Shown: positions 32,860 to 44,462, counted from the stretch's first letter. The stretch: DNA of 64,000 nucleotides from Beta vulgaris subsp. vulgaris (GCF_026745355.1 NC_079206.1:39249779-39313778); one strand, 5' to 3'. Program-made: numbers and translations. The notes: generated by a model not told the origin, from the letters alone.

Positions 32860-34383
32860 TTAGAGGATGTAATCTAACCCTTTTGAACTAACCAATACAG
32901 AATAGACATTGGAGTCCCCTTCATGAATAACGTTCCTATCAAATTGCCATGGTCTTCCAAGTAGAAGATGGCATGCACTCATAGGTAATATATCACACCA
33001 TAGCTCATCTTTATAGCTTCCAATAGAGAATGAAATAAGTGCTTGTTTCTTTACCCTCATGCCAGTGCTATCATCCAACCAACTCAACTTGTAGGGTTTA
33101 TGGTGTGCCCTTGTGATGAGATTGAGTTTAGACACCACTTCAGCTGCAATAACATTAGTGCAAGAACCACTATCTATTATGACATTACATGTATATTCAC
33201 CTACCTTGCATCTAGTATGGAAAAGATTCTCCCTTTGTGCCATGTTAGGTGTATGATCCATATGTAAGGTGCGCCTAACCACTTCAATTAGCCTTGTATC
33301 ATCTTCTGCAAAAGCATCCTCTTCTTCATCATCTTCCTCCATGTTTGGTTCTTCTTTAGGGATGAACTCATACATGCTTTCTTCTTCATTCAAGGCTAAG
33401 TATTGCCTCATGGTGAGAGCCTTCTTGGTAGGGCAATTACTAGCTATGTGTCCTCTTCCTTGACACTTGAAGCACTTCCTCAACTCCTCAAACTTGTCTT
33501 TAGGCACGACCACTTTAGTTTTCTCCATAGTAGTGTCCTCCTTAGGTGTATTGTTAGGTTTAGGATTTTCGTTCCACCTTGTGTAGGAAGTAGTAGCCTT
33601 TCCCTTTGCATTAGGGTCATACCTAGGTGTGTATGTTCCCTTAGGTTTCTCTTCCTTGTCATGTTCTTCAAATTTCTGAGCTAACTTAGTCACATCCGTA
33701 AAGGAGTGATAAGTAGAAACTTCAACTCTCTTGGCTATGCTCCTATGCAAGCCTTTAATGTACCTTGCTGTTTTGTGCATCTCTTTCTCTTCTATATCAC
33801 ACATAAGGCCTAGTTTCTCAAACTCCATAGTGTATTCATGCACACTTAGATTATTTTGGCTAATTGATGTAAGTCTCATGAATTGTTTGTGCTCGTAATC
33901 ATCAGGTAGGAATTTATCTTTAAGCTTCCCTTTCAATTTCTCCCAACTACATAACTTGGCCTTGTTTTTCTTGGCTCTTTGCGCGTGCAACCCCTCAAGC
34001 CAAATTCCAGCATATTTCGTGAGTCTAATGGCAGCCACCTTGAATTTCTTTCGATCATCGAAACCCCTATACTCATTCACCTTTTCTAGTTGGCGAATCC
34101 ACTCCAACAAGTCCTCAGGTTTGCCTTCACCAGTGTAGTCATCAAGCTTCAACCCTCTATCATCTTGATAGGCGTTCTTGGATGATCTTGCTTCACCTTC
34201 ATCCCCTTCATCCTCCGAATGTAGGCCTATATATGACACACTATTGGGATTGAGTCTCTTGGTGATTATGTCGGCAATAGCATCTAGACGTGCCTCTATC
34301 CTCTTTGTGTGATTGCTTGCCTCAGTTTGAGTACGAGCTAACTCACTCATAGCCATAGCTAGTTTGTCCATCTCGGATGCCAT
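32860..34383 (-). CDS. LTR2 gag and aspartic protease
   Basis: This 507-residue frame is intact. Residues about 85-250 form the gag core (YTGEGKPEDLLEWIRQLEKV, LEGLHAQRAKKNKAKLCSWE, KLKDKFLPDDYE). A zinc knuckle CFKCQGRGHIASNC lies near residue 310. An acidic stretch follows (EEPNMEEDDEEEDAFAEDD), then the protease motif NVIIDSGSCTNVIAAEVV near residue 415 and MSACHLLLGRPWQFDRN. The start ATG at 34383 is preceded on minus by the primer-site leader. The frame ends 11 bases before RT coding begins in another frame, so RT may be reached by frameshifting or the break is an error. Confidence 0.88.
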   Translation of the reverse strand: MASEMDKLAMAMSELARTQTEASNHTKRIEARLDAIADIITKRLNPNSVSYIGLHSEDEGDEGEARSSKNAYQDDRGLKLDDYTGEGKPEDLLEWIRQLEKVNEYRGFDDRKKFKVAAIRLTKYAGIWLEGLHAQRAKKNKAKLCSWEKLKGKLKDKFLPDDYEHKQFMRLTSISQNNLSVHEYTMEFEKLGLMCDIEEKEMHKTARYIKGLHRSIAKRVEVSTYHSFTDVTKLAQKFEEHDKEEKPKGTYTPRYDPNAKGKATTSYTRWNENPKPNNTPKEDTTMEKTKVVVPKDKFEELRKCFKCQGRGHIASNCPTKKALTMRQYLALNEEESMYEFIPKEEPNMEEDDEEEDAFAEDDTRLIEVVRRTLHMDHTPNMAQRENLFHTRCKVGEYTCNVIIDSGSCTNVIAAEVVSKLNLITRAHHKPYKLSWLDDSTGMRVKKQALISFSIGSYKDELWCDILPMSACHLLLGRPWQFDRNVIHEGDSNVYSVLVSSKGLDYIL

Positions 34384-34638
34384 GGTTAAGGTGTCTCCAA
34401 GTACCTCCTACACCTTTCTTGATCCTAAAGATTGGATCTTGATGCAATCTTGGATGTACAAAGTGGACTCTTGAATGGTTTACCCCTTCTTGAACCTTGT
34501 CGTGACAATCTTGAAGTGTCAAGATTGGTTCTTGGTAACCAAAAATCAAATCTTGCAATGTTCGAACCTTTCTTTCTTTCTTTGCCCTCGGATCTTTCTT
34601 GATATGAGAATCCTTTCTATCCTCTCCTCCCTGGAAAA

Positions 34639-34647
34639 CTGATACCA
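34639..34647 (-). other. LTR2 primer binding site
   Basis: On minus, TGGTATCAG follows the 5' LTR after two bases, the first nine bases of the initiator-Met primer site. The match stops after nine bases (next TTTTCC). Confidence 0.75.
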
Positions 34648-34649
34648 CT

Positions 34650-35343
34650 TGATATGATTACTAAACCAAGAAGTCTAATAATCAAGAATGAATAAGAATC
34701 TTGAAGATTGACTCCAAGAACTTCGAACAACAAGCATAAAGTCGAACAAGGGATATGGATTTATTCAAGATCATCCTGAAACTTGAATAAAAACTCTAAA
34801 CACTCTTAAAACCACTCCTGGAATTAAGATGTTTAACACTAAGAATTATCACTCATGAAAAGTTATTAATGGTTTCAATTGTAAGCTTTTAAAACAAACA
34901 ATCAAGAAGATGTATAAACACAAAATAAACTCTTAAGTATTATTAAAAGAAACGTCCCTTTATATAGGGTACAACTTAGGCTAATCCAACTATGAAAACT
35001 TATCCTAATTCTACTAGGAAAACATAAACTTATCCTACTCCTATTTTATTAAATCACACGCCTAAAAGATAACATGTACAAGTCACATGTTTATCTTTGT
35101 AAAACATAAAACATAAACATAGCAATCCTTATTCTACTAGGATTCTATGTAGCAAGCAAGGAGTAATCCTAATTGAACTAGGATTCCTCTTTACCCCTTT
35201 CCACGCCACCATCCATGCCATCATCCAAGTCCCATGTTAGCACACAAGCTAAGACTTGGTTCTTGTTCTTGATTTGGAACCCTAAAGTGTCCATGGTCAA
35301 GTCAATAGGCTCATGGTTAACAAGTGCCTTTGCATCCATATCA
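34650..35343 (-). repeat. LTR2 5' LTR
   Basis: 694-bp partner of 29408-30105. A candidate TATA box TATATAAA lies on minus at 34959-34966, inside CCCTATATAAAGGG, and is conserved in the other LTR (29721-29728). The 184-codon open frame at 35178-35732 crosses the LTR edge and is not a gene. Confidence 0.92.
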
Positions 35344-35355
35344 CCACTAGTGATA

Positions 35356-36401
35356 ATTTTTTCAATATGTGGTAAGTGATTAATAAATGTTTTCAAAAAA
35401 GGTAGAATAAAAGAGGTTGTGGGATTGATTTTGGAAAATGTCAGTTTTTGAAATTGATGGAATATGATAAGGTAGGATTGATAGAGAAGATTAGTTATAC
35501 AGTACAAGAAGGTAGACATGTATGACAATGACCACTTTTCTAGATGCACTTTTTTTAGGACATACTCGACCATGCATGAAAAGACTGATTTTCTTTTTGA
35601 AATATGTGACACCTTACAATGACCATGCTTTACGCGAATACAAATAGATTGGATAAAAAATCGACCACCACAACGACTAGCTCGACCACAAGCATGCGAT
35701 GCACAGACTGCGCGCGGCACACGATCATGCATCTGGTGCAGGAGTGATGGGCCAGGCGCAACTTAATGCGATTGGCGCACTACTCCCCTGATACTTTTTC
35801 TGGGATTTAGGCGAGGTTTTGGCCAATGTAAGATCTTTTATTTGTTATTTAGATGTTATTTTAGGTACAACGCATAATAATGACAATATGACAAGTTAAT
35901 AACATGCAATATTGCAATCACAAGCAAATGTCATGTAACATGGATGCAAAAGTTTCAACCTAAAGTCAAGTTCTATGTTTGAAACTATGGTCATGTTTGG
36001 GTTAAGGCTGAAAGGGTCCATGACTAAGAGATTGATCCCACGCTTCGTACCTCTGCTTTAAAAGGTGGCCACGTGTAAGACGCACTCCAGTTCCCAAGTC
36101 AGGAACAAGAGAACAATGCCATGGTTGGGTTGGTTTTCTTGTGACTAAGATCCAACACTATCGCTCAAGACTTTTTGGAAGGATAAAGCGCAAACCCGGT
36201 GGGGCGGCCTCACACGTAGAACATTCACTAATGAGGCAAGGTAGATTGTCCTTATGGTGGCTCCAACAATAGTCATGCATATGCAAAACAGTAATGTCAT
36301 TCTAATGTATAAAAAGAGTATGAATCGTATTTTTCGAGTTTCACCCACTCCACTAAAAAAATATTGTTTTTAAAAAATCCTCCCCAGTGGAGTCGCCAAA
36401 T
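35356..36401 (-). other. Leader of a Tat/Ogre-like LTR element with primer site
   Basis: On minus, TGGCGACTCCACTGGGGA (36383-36399) follows the LTR end. It resembles the tRNA-Arg type primer site of Tat/Ogre elements. The remaining sequence to 35356 would be the 5' leader. It contains GCGC-rich spots (35720-35790) and no gag domain. The element is cut by CACTA B on this side. Confidence 0.5.
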
Positions 36402-38384
36402 TGTAGGCGTATTTTTATTTTGTCTATGTTGGATGAGCACGTATATGACTACCTTATTGTAAAGGTTTTATAGAAAATTATTTTGAAGTCGCCAACTAGT
36501 CTTAAAGGAAGACTCATAAACCTAGTTGGGCTATTTCTTTGGAAAGCTCCTACTAAGATGAGAAACTCCCCGATAAAGCTGCTAGTACCAGGTTAACTCA
36601 TATTGGCCAACCAAAAAGAGATTCTTTCACCAAATTCGGTTCCGATGTAGGATACCTATCCAGAAGTTTTTGCAAAATCGTAGGGACAACTTAGGGACCT
36701 ATCCAATGTAAATTTCTTCGTCCTAACTCCATAGATGATCAATGAACCATAGATTGAGTTCGGGGGTGAGGGTACAAACACGGTAAAGAACCATATCGCC
36801 CATTGCTAGCCTCTACTTAAATATTGATTCATGTCAATTTTTATGCAATAAAATAACCAAATAATATTTTCATTCACTCTAAAAATATTTAGTCTGGGTT
36901 GGTTCAGTAACCACATAAAAGACAACATTTTAGTGACATGTTATTAGGAAATCAAATTATAGGGAATCTAGCAGGTTGTTCAAATTAATCTGATTAATAT
37001 TAGAACAGTTGTTTAGGTCTTTGATTAGAAGAAATAACATGTGAGGTGATGAAGATTCGGCATAGAGCAATCAGGAAAACATATAATAATATATGAAAAT
37101 AAATAAAAAGGAAAGAAGGATTAGAATGTATAATGGAACGATTTATATTAAAGATCTACATCAGGAAAGAAACAGTTAGTAACCAATATAAAAATAGAGA
37201 ATTAATTCAAGGACCCTCATGATTATACCACGGCTTGGGTCTGCGAGATTGACAACTATCGGAACGAGCAATCGTGAAGCCTAAAAGTATGAATGTATGA
37301 AAGTATGTATATTTGAATGTATTTGTGTTTATAGATTTGCAAGGTATGATTTTTGTAGAGAGGTTTGTATGGGGCTTCGTAAAGTATTGAAATTCATATT
37401 GTAAAAGTCGAGTATTGAAGTTATTCCAAAAAACGTACGAAATTCAGGAGTATTTATATGAAAAACGAATGTGCGCTTCACGTGCCATTTGCGCTAGGCG
37501 CATGATGACGTGTGATGCGCAACTCCACGTATTAGGGGCACATTGGTGTGCCTGACGCGACACATCCAATAGAAAATGTACACGTGGTACACGCTTTCAA
37601 AAAGATAAGAAAGAGAACCGTGAGTTGCGCAGAGGAGTGCGCTAAGCGCACAGCTCTGTGTGACACACAATGCCACGTGCCAAGTACAGGTTGATGCACC
37701 TGACACAGTTGGACAATGGTGTGTATGATGCACTAACGGACACTTTGTGCACGACCATGCGCCAGACGCACGGTGGTGCGCTAGGTGCACCAAGGTGCGT
37801 CAAGCGCACCACCTTGCTTTTTCAACACGCCTTGACAACTCTTTATGAAACGCGTTTTAAAGACATTCTTTTATCTTTTGACTCTCGGAATCTAATTTTA
37901 ATTATAAAAAAATAATTCATTATCGTGAATAATCATTTATTGGCCTTTTTCAAAGGATTAGGCTCAAAACGCAATTAACTATCAAGAATAATTGATTGGG
38001 CTTTAAAATGGGAGTTTAACACTTTTCGAAATAGTTTTGGGATGATTTTTTAAACCGCTCTGCCCTTGGGTCGGACCATTTAAAACTGCGGTATGTTTCA
38101 TCATTGAATCCTTAAATAAAGAGACACAATTATGTGTCTATATTTAGTAATTAATTTGGACATAGAAGTCATTTTGAATGTGTCATCTAGGACCGTTTAA
38201 GTATTAGATAGTGATAATGAAATTCCATTAATTTCACAAACTCTCTAGTAATTCATACTAAAGTACTTCTTATAATGGACACATGATGGAAATGGATCGT
38301 AGAACTTGAAATATTGAATAAAATATTAATAACTCATTCTTTATGAATTCTTGAATAGATTAGAAAGGAAAAAGGGATATTACA
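36402..38384 (-). repeat. Putative Tat/Ogre-like LTR
   Basis: On minus the segment would start TGTAATATCCC at 38384 and end CGCCTACA at 36402, next to the primer site. The inner part (37470-37830) is rich in short words such as TGCGCTAGGCGCA. The second LTR is not in the window. The right boundary at 38384 is inferred from the TG start and is less secure than the left one. Confidence 0.5.
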
Positions 38385-39314
38385 AGCCTCCTCCGGCTAT
38401 CAAGTATAATAATCGCGACTCGAGGTAACATGTACTGCTAACATCCGCACTCCCCTTCCAATTATATTTTATGATGCTTTTGTATAATGTTTGATAATAT
38501 GTTCTTATGGGTTGCGGGATATGAAATGACGTTTGTATTGATGTTTATGATCAGCTATGATGATGCTTATAAGATGTTTTGTGAAATATAATTAAAATTC
38601 ATGAAGCGTGACAAATGAAAGTAAAAGACTGTTCTTGGAAGTAATTCTATTATGATGGTCGAACACGTTACATTCTGCAGTCACATTCTGTTGGAGGACA
38701 ATCGTCTCCCGTGACACGCGCATTATGTTATGCCACCTCATGTTGGGGGTTAATAATATCATGTGGCATCCGTATTCTGCTACGCTGGAGGACTTTCTCC
38801 GTGGCTTACCTTATGTTTTACTCACCAAATAACCAAAAGAATATGATAATTAATATGATATAATATTGAATGACAATATTAATCTTTCTTTTAAATTTCT
38901 GATATGAATTATATGTTTATGAAATGGTTTGACTATATTCTCTCATCTCTGTTTGCAGATAAAAATGAGTTAAAATGAATTTACGTTCTTAGAGTAGTAT
39001 AGTACTTGGCATCAGCTCATGATGTTTTGTTTTTCTCTTTAGGTAATGAAAGGGATGACTGAATGGCTTTGTAATGTGGAATTGTTATTAAAATGACTCA
39101 AACATCTATAGTTTTGTAACTCAAGTAATTAGTTAGTCTAATTAACATCAACGGTTTTACTTTAATTTTTATATAATCTAGTATATTGAAGTTTTCACAT
39201 TATTATATGAAGGATTATGAAAGTATGTTGCCTTGTATTTTCCTAACGTAAAGTATGAAAGTGCACGACCAAAAATCTAGGTATTCCGCTGTTAATAATC
39301 AAAGATTAATTAAC
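38385..39314. other. Unassigned AT-rich sequence
   Basis: No ORF of note. Phrases such as GGAGGACTTTCTCCGTGGC and GTTGGAGGACAATCGTCTCC form a weak direct repeat (38691 and 38785). It may be decayed LTR sequence. Confidence 0.35.
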
Positions 39315-39608
39315 CTAACAAAGATGTTTAGAGGCCGGGGGCTTTACAACAAACATGGAATTTACAATACCCCATTGATGGTAATCCGAAAACTTGGCAT
39401 CGGGAACAACAATCGTGCCTTCAATGAACCCTAATTTGTTCTTGACACGTAAATTATTACGCAGAGAACGAGACGATTCTTCATAGTTGTCTCCCTTCAA
39501 CATAATAGAACTAATAACAATACCGATACCTTCACTAGGATGAAGATAATAAGCAGAGAAAGGTTCATAACGTGAGGTTGAATAAGGGGCTTTCTCGGCA
39601 TCTTCCAT
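39315..39608 (-). pseudogene. Copia-type gag N-terminal fragment
   Basis: The 97-codon frame from ATG 39608 contains YYLHPSEGIGIVISSIMLKG, DNYEESSRSLRNNLRVKNKL and GFIEGTI, which match the N-terminal gag domain of plant copia elements (Retrotran_gag_3: the usual form is LHPSD...L.G.NY..W...M...L..KNKLGFIDG). The Trp of the usual NYxxW is Glu here. It stops soon after the conserved block. No RT or LTR pair is nearby. A TATAAATA box lies on minus at 39721-39728, 113 bases upstream, with a pyrimidine-rich leader. It may be a truncated element or a host-type gene remnant. Confidence 0.65.
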
Positions 39609-40171
39609 GGCAGCTGGAGAGAAGCAACAACAAAGGGAAGAAGATAGAGGATCAAAAACATGTTAATGAAAGAATCATTAGGAGTAAAACGACTTTCCCT
39701 TCTCATAAAAATATCACAAATATTTATACTACATAAGCCTAGCATAGACTTTCCAAAGTACACAAGATATTGGAATCCTATTTATAATAGACTCGCTCCC
39801 TAATAAGAATTTACAAAGATTAAAATAAGAGTGGATCATATCCAATTTAGAAGTGGAAAATTAATTTGGCGGACGTAATCGTAAAGGAAAGTGTAAAGAA
39901 TATCTTGGGACAAAGCGAGTATTTGTTGTTATATTAGGGTTTATCTATTAGCTTTGGAGTTGAACTTCACTTTGTTTGAGTTGACTTAGATATTGTTTTG
40001 AGTATAGTTTGAACTTTAATCAATCCGAGCTAGCTTTGACCAAAGTTTGACCAATTCGTTCTTCAATTATTCTTAAGTTGGATCGACTAATTTACACCCC
40101 TTTTGTTAGTCATTCTTCTATTCTTACAGAAAAAATAATGACATCCGATCCTCACAATTTATAACTATAAA
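39609..40171. other. Flank left of the Helitron cluster, no gene seen
   Basis: Contains the candidate promoter of the copia-type fragment (TATAAATA, 39721-39728, minus) and otherwise AT-rich sequence. The base A at 40171 is the Helitron target base. Confidence 0.4.
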
Positions 40172-40267
40172 CTAGTATTAAGATCCGTTCATAATGCACG
40201 GGAGTATTTATTGTTTTATTACATGTTTAAAGGAAGTCACATCATAATATTGACTTAACTTCCCATA

Positions 40268-40537
40268 TTACACAAAATCATAAAACATAAAGTATGAGTG
40301 ATGATGAACAAAAATTACAAATGAAATTTCCAAATGAATTTGTGTGTTTGCGAACACTTTCTTGCAAACTACATTTAGCGTATTTGCACGCAAACAATAT
40401 TCTTTATCAAACAGAAGGATATTGAGACCTTTTTTGCTCGTAACTCTGGAAACGACAAGATAAAATTGTCCATGGCTGAAAACAGGTACCGAAAGATACA
40501 TGCCTACATGAGACTGAGTTTGTCCTTGACTGAACAT
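40268..40537 (-). pseudogene. Helitron helicase C-terminal end (H4)
   Basis: The frame reads GQTQSHVGMYLSVPVFSHGQ, FYLVVSRVTSKKGLNILLFD and ANTLNVVCKKVFANT. These are the last motifs (V, VI) of the PIF1-like helicase in plant Helitron Rep/Hel proteins; the usual forms are GQSLSHVGxYLPxPVFSHGQ and VSRVTSKKGLKIL. The rest of Rep/Hel is missing from H4. The helicase unwinds DNA during rolling-circle transposition. Confidence 0.85.
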
Positions 40538-40923
40538 CGTGCATGTTATCTAAAATAAAAGATATTCGTGATTTTCAATTATTGTTGAACTAACACATAT
40601 AGCTTTTGCAATCTTTGAGACATTTACTTGCTACATATTTCAATTATATTAGTCTCTTTTTACTTGATACATTTCTTTATTAAGTAATCATGACCCACCA
40701 AAAATTACCAATACTACCTCTTAATTTTTTCATATATCTTCTTACCTATAACTCCCAAATATCTATTATTTTTCCAAATATATATTTTTATTTTCTACTC
40801 TCATAAATACTTGTACCCACAACAAAGTAGTATATAATTAAAGATGAATCAAATAGTTTTTAGACCCATGCATAATGCAAAATCATTTTTTAAAATATAA
40901 AATATGAAATTATATTTTTTATA

Positions 40924-42084
40924 GGAAAAATTAATTTAACAAGTCCCGACTATGAGCGCCCTGATAAAAACATTCCCAACTTCAATTTATTATTGTTCAG
41001 TCCCAACTTTTGGGGGTATTTTACAATAAGGGTCCAGGTTAACCAGTAATCGGTTTAAGAGGTCAATATTTTTTTAACAATTTTTTTTTTACTGTTTTAA
41101 TACCTCATCTTTTTCTCTCCTTCCTCCCCTTCCCCCCCTTCCCCCTCCCCTGCCACCTCCTCTCCCCTGCTCTGCCACATATCTTCCCACCCCACATCCC
41201 CACACAACTAGCACAACAGAAACACGGTGGCAGCAACGACGGCAACACGCGCGGAGCAGCAGCAACGAGTAGGGACGCAAAACACCATAAAACGAGGTGA
41301 GGGAAGGACGAGGTAAGGGATTTAGAACACCGAAGAGCCACGACTAGCAAAGACGAAACGGGAACGGTGGCAGCAGCACCACTCACGACACCAACAACAA
41401 ATCGAACAAGAGGGAGAGAAAATTGGGGAAGCAACGTCAAACACCGAGAGCGGTGGCGGCATCAACGCACATCACCAGTGACCGAACGAACAAGGGCGGA
41501 GCAAGTGGTCCAAGGCTACATCAACGGTAGGAGGAAACAGAGCTGCAAGGGAAAAAAAGAGAGTGACGGGGTTTGGGGTTCTTTGGGGGATTTGGGGTTT
41601 TGATTTTAATTGAGTGAGGAATTATACCTCAATTTGTATACCTTGGTGATCAATGGAGCCCAAGAAAATTTGTGGCTAAAGGAGATGAAGTCACGAAGAA
41701 GATGAAGCAAGAGGTGGGTGATGAAGATGAACGCATGGGAAGAGAGGGAGAGAAAGGGGTTTTGGATATGGTAGAGAGGGTGGTGGAGAGCAGTGATAGT
41801 TAGGGGAGGTGGGTAAGGGGGGTAGTGGGGTGGAAGGGGAGGGGGTTGGGTGGCAGGGGAGAGGAGGAGGAGGGAGCAGTGAAGAGGGGAGGGAGGAAAG
41901 AGGAGGAAGAAGATAGAAAAAAAAAGGAATTTTTTTTGGCAAGTTTACCTGCTACAGCAGGTTAAAAACCTGCTGGGACTATTGTAAAATATCCTCCAAA
42001 GTTGGGACTGAACAATAAAAAACAATAGTTGGGACTGTTTTTGTCAGGACGCTCATAGTTGGGACTGATTAAATCAATTTTTCC
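40924..42084. mobile_element. Non-autonomous Mutator-like element (possible Pack-MULE)
   Basis: Inverted ends start GGAAAAATTAATTTAACAAG at 40924 and, complemented, GGAAAAATTGATTTAATCAG at 42084, and stay similar for about 110 bases (including GACTATGAGCGCCCTGA and TTGTTCAGTCCCAAC). The 9-bp duplication TTTTTTATA is perfect (40915-40923 and 42085-42093). Long inverted ends with a 9-bp duplication define Mutator-like elements. The interior (41100-41930) is far more GC-rich than its surroundings, with open frames on both strands (41105-41440 minus, 41367-41603 plus), as in elements that carry captured gene pieces. No transposase. Confidence 0.88.
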
Positions 42085-42243
42085 TTTTTTATAAATATAC
42101 TACTTTGGTAAAATATCTCAAAAAATCCCTTTTATATATTGACATTTTTTCCATAATAATATGATATATAGATACTTCATATCATGTATCCTAATACCAT
42201 TTTATTTTTTAAATTTTGAATCATCTATAATATTGATCATATA

Positions 42244-42334
42244 CTTCCTCCATTCCGAAATAAGTGAGATACTCCTATAAAAAAAGCTCTCATATGAAAG
42301 ATATTAGTGTTTCACTTATTTCAGAACGAAGAAG
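42244..42334. mobile_element. Stowaway MITE, 91 bp
   Basis: Ends CTTCCTCCATTCCGAAATAA and, at the other end, TTATTTCAGAACGAAGAAG, flanked by TA on both sides. Mobilised by mariner-like transposases. Confidence 0.85.
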
Positions 42335-42713
42335 TATATATCTTTTTTGATATGGTATAATATCGTCATGTTAAGACTCTGTTTTTTTAGCTTTACTTTG
42401 CTTAACTTAACTTATTTTTATGGAATTTAACTTATTTTTGTTGAACTTGTTTTTTGTTGAATTTATTTTTACTACATTTGACTTTTTTGGTAAATTAATT
42501 TTTACTGAACTCAACTTATTTTTGTTGAACTTATTATTATTGCTAAACTTGATTTATTTTTGCTGAACTTAACTTATTTTTACTAAAATTTATTTTAATA
42601 AGTCGATGAGAACATAGCCTAATTAGCTAAATATTTACAATTTAATTTATTTACCTTTTATTTAAAAAGGTTATTATAGTTCGTTTTTTTGTTTGATAGG
42701 TAGTAGTTAACTA

Positions 42714-42974
42714 CTCCCTCCGTTTCCTTTTAATCTACACACTTTTCTTTTTAGTCCGTTTCTTTTTAATCTACACACTGTTGCTTTTTCTATTTTTGGT
42801 AACATATCACATCTACTTTCTCCTCCTTTTCCATCCATGTCATTCACTTTTTAATATTTTAACCCACTCTTTTGTTTCTCTCTCACACTTTTCAGTTTTT
42901 CTCTCATATTTTTGTACTTCCTCATTGGTTCTCCCCTAAAGTAAAGTGAGTAAATTAAAATGAAACGGAGGGAG
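42714..42974. mobile_element. Stowaway MITE, 261 bp
   Basis: Starts CTCCCTCCGTTTCCTTTTAA and ends TTAAAATGAAACGGAGGGAG, flanked by TA. An inner duplication of TTTTAATCTACACACT (about 42729 and 42764) lies near the left end. Confidence 0.9.
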
Positions 42975-42976
42975 TA

Positions 42977-44462
42977 TAAAAAAGAAGTAGGTTATTAAGA
43001 TAAACATTAAGAAAAAGACCTTACCTATAAAACTAACCAAAAGAAACAGAGTAAAATTTCCTGTAAAATATTGGCAATTCTTTTACCCAATATTTCCCTC
43101 TTTCTTTAATCAACCTTACTTCATAATTTCTAAACCATGAAAAATATCAAAATCCCATTGTAGAAGCAAACCTAAACTTTCATTTTATATTTTGAAAAAA
43201 TTTCTCCGTACTACAACACTCAACACCATTTCTCATTATATCCTTTGCATAATCATGTAGCAGCAAACCCATTCAATTTTTTTAGGCTAGTCGATCTTCT
43301 AAGAAACATCCAATTCTTGGTGGTGGAAGGATTCATACACTCCAACAAATAAAAACCCATAATTCAAAGAAATAAAGAACATGCATGTATATGAAGGCTA
43401 ATATCTCGACCGTATCAAGTGAATCAAGGGTTGATTTTGGGCAAAAAATTTGTATATACATGTATACGAAATTGCTTTTTCATCACCTATATAATTAGGT
43501 AAGTCTTTATTCTATATCTTTCACTGTTAAATATGGCTTTGTGAAAAACTCTATTTCTTTTTTTTTTTCAATCTAAAATTTACCCATCATTATATAATAA
43601 AGAACAATTAGCATTGCAACCGGATTAAGCAAATACATATTATGAAGTGATCTTTATTTTTAACTTTGACTATCATCATTCTATTATACTTAAAAAGAAC
43701 AATAATCCTAGATTTTTTTTCAATTAGTATAATATGATTTAAAATGTGGGTGTCGCTTTTTTTCTTGTAGCACATTAGTTGGCTAGAATTCAATTGAAAA
43801 GAAAAACAAACAAAAAGCAATTTTATATGCTTGGATAGTTGTAATTTGACTATCATTTGTGTGCTTGAAAACAAAAACAAACAAAAACAAAAATGTTTAT
43901 ATAATTTTAATATATATAAAATTACCAATTTACAATACTAATAGAACTACTACTTTTTTCCCATAAGATAATCATGAACTATATAATTCTTGTAAAAAAA
44001 ATGATAAACTATATCATTAGAAATGTTTGGGTAATTTTCTGTAAATTATAAATTGTAGAATGATATCTTACATTTACATTGACATAGTATATAGTAGTAT
44101 AATACAACCTATTGCTATCTAGGATAGAATATATTACAACCTACTACTACCTAGAATAGTTACAAATGATAGAGATAATTACAAAAGATAAAGTAGGAAT
44201 CCATAATTATATCTAGGATATAGAATATAGTAGAAGACTAAGTAAAGATAGTTACATAAGAGTAGCAGTAGGCTATGTTCAAGGAAGCGTATGCAATTAG
44301 TTTGGGTTTGACCATGATAATTTCTCTATCTAGCCAATGCAACTTGCAAAGGAAAACCTTCAGCCTAATGGGGAAGATTGCAAGGTGATGGAACGAATTT
44401 ATGGAGGAAGAAAATGATGAATTTAGTGGAGGATAACACCACACAAAACGTGTATTTATACT
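42977..44462. other. H4 interior, no gene seen
   Basis: AT-rich sequence between the MITE and the candidate promoter of H4. In element orientation this is where the Rep gene would be expected, but no Rep motif was recognised. The open frame at 43608-43928 shows no domain. Confidence 0.4.

Larger units (their letters stand above)
29408..35343 (-). mobile_element. Ty3/gypsy LTR retrotransposon 'LTR2'
   Basis: LTRs at 29408-30105 and 34650-35343 begin TGATATGATTACTAAACC and end TGCATCCATATCA. The 5-bp duplication CCACT (29403-29407 and 35344-35348) is perfect. Genes on minus run gag-protease, RT, RNase H, integrase. The integrase end KLMPRADGPFEVI and SATFNVGDLSPYYDDE is chromovirus-like, but no separate chromodomain is seen and the frame runs into the 3' LTR; CRM or Galadriel clades are possible. 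It inserted within the terminal inverted repeat of CACTA B. Confidence 0.93.
27795..35352 (-). mobile_element. Non-autonomous CACTA element 'B' with LTR2 nested in its end
   Basis: The left end is CACTAATGAAAAAAAGCCC at 27795 and the right end, after removing LTR2, is TTTTTTCCACTAGTG at 35352. The triplet ATA is duplicated (27792-27794 and 35353-35355). Without LTR2 it is about 1.6 kb. It matches element A in reverse order along its length. No transposase is present. Confidence 0.85.

Noticed and set aside
35178..35732. 184-codon minus-strand ORF
   Set aside because: Crosses from the LTR of LTR2 through the end of CACTA B into unrelated flank; it joins three separate sequences by chance.
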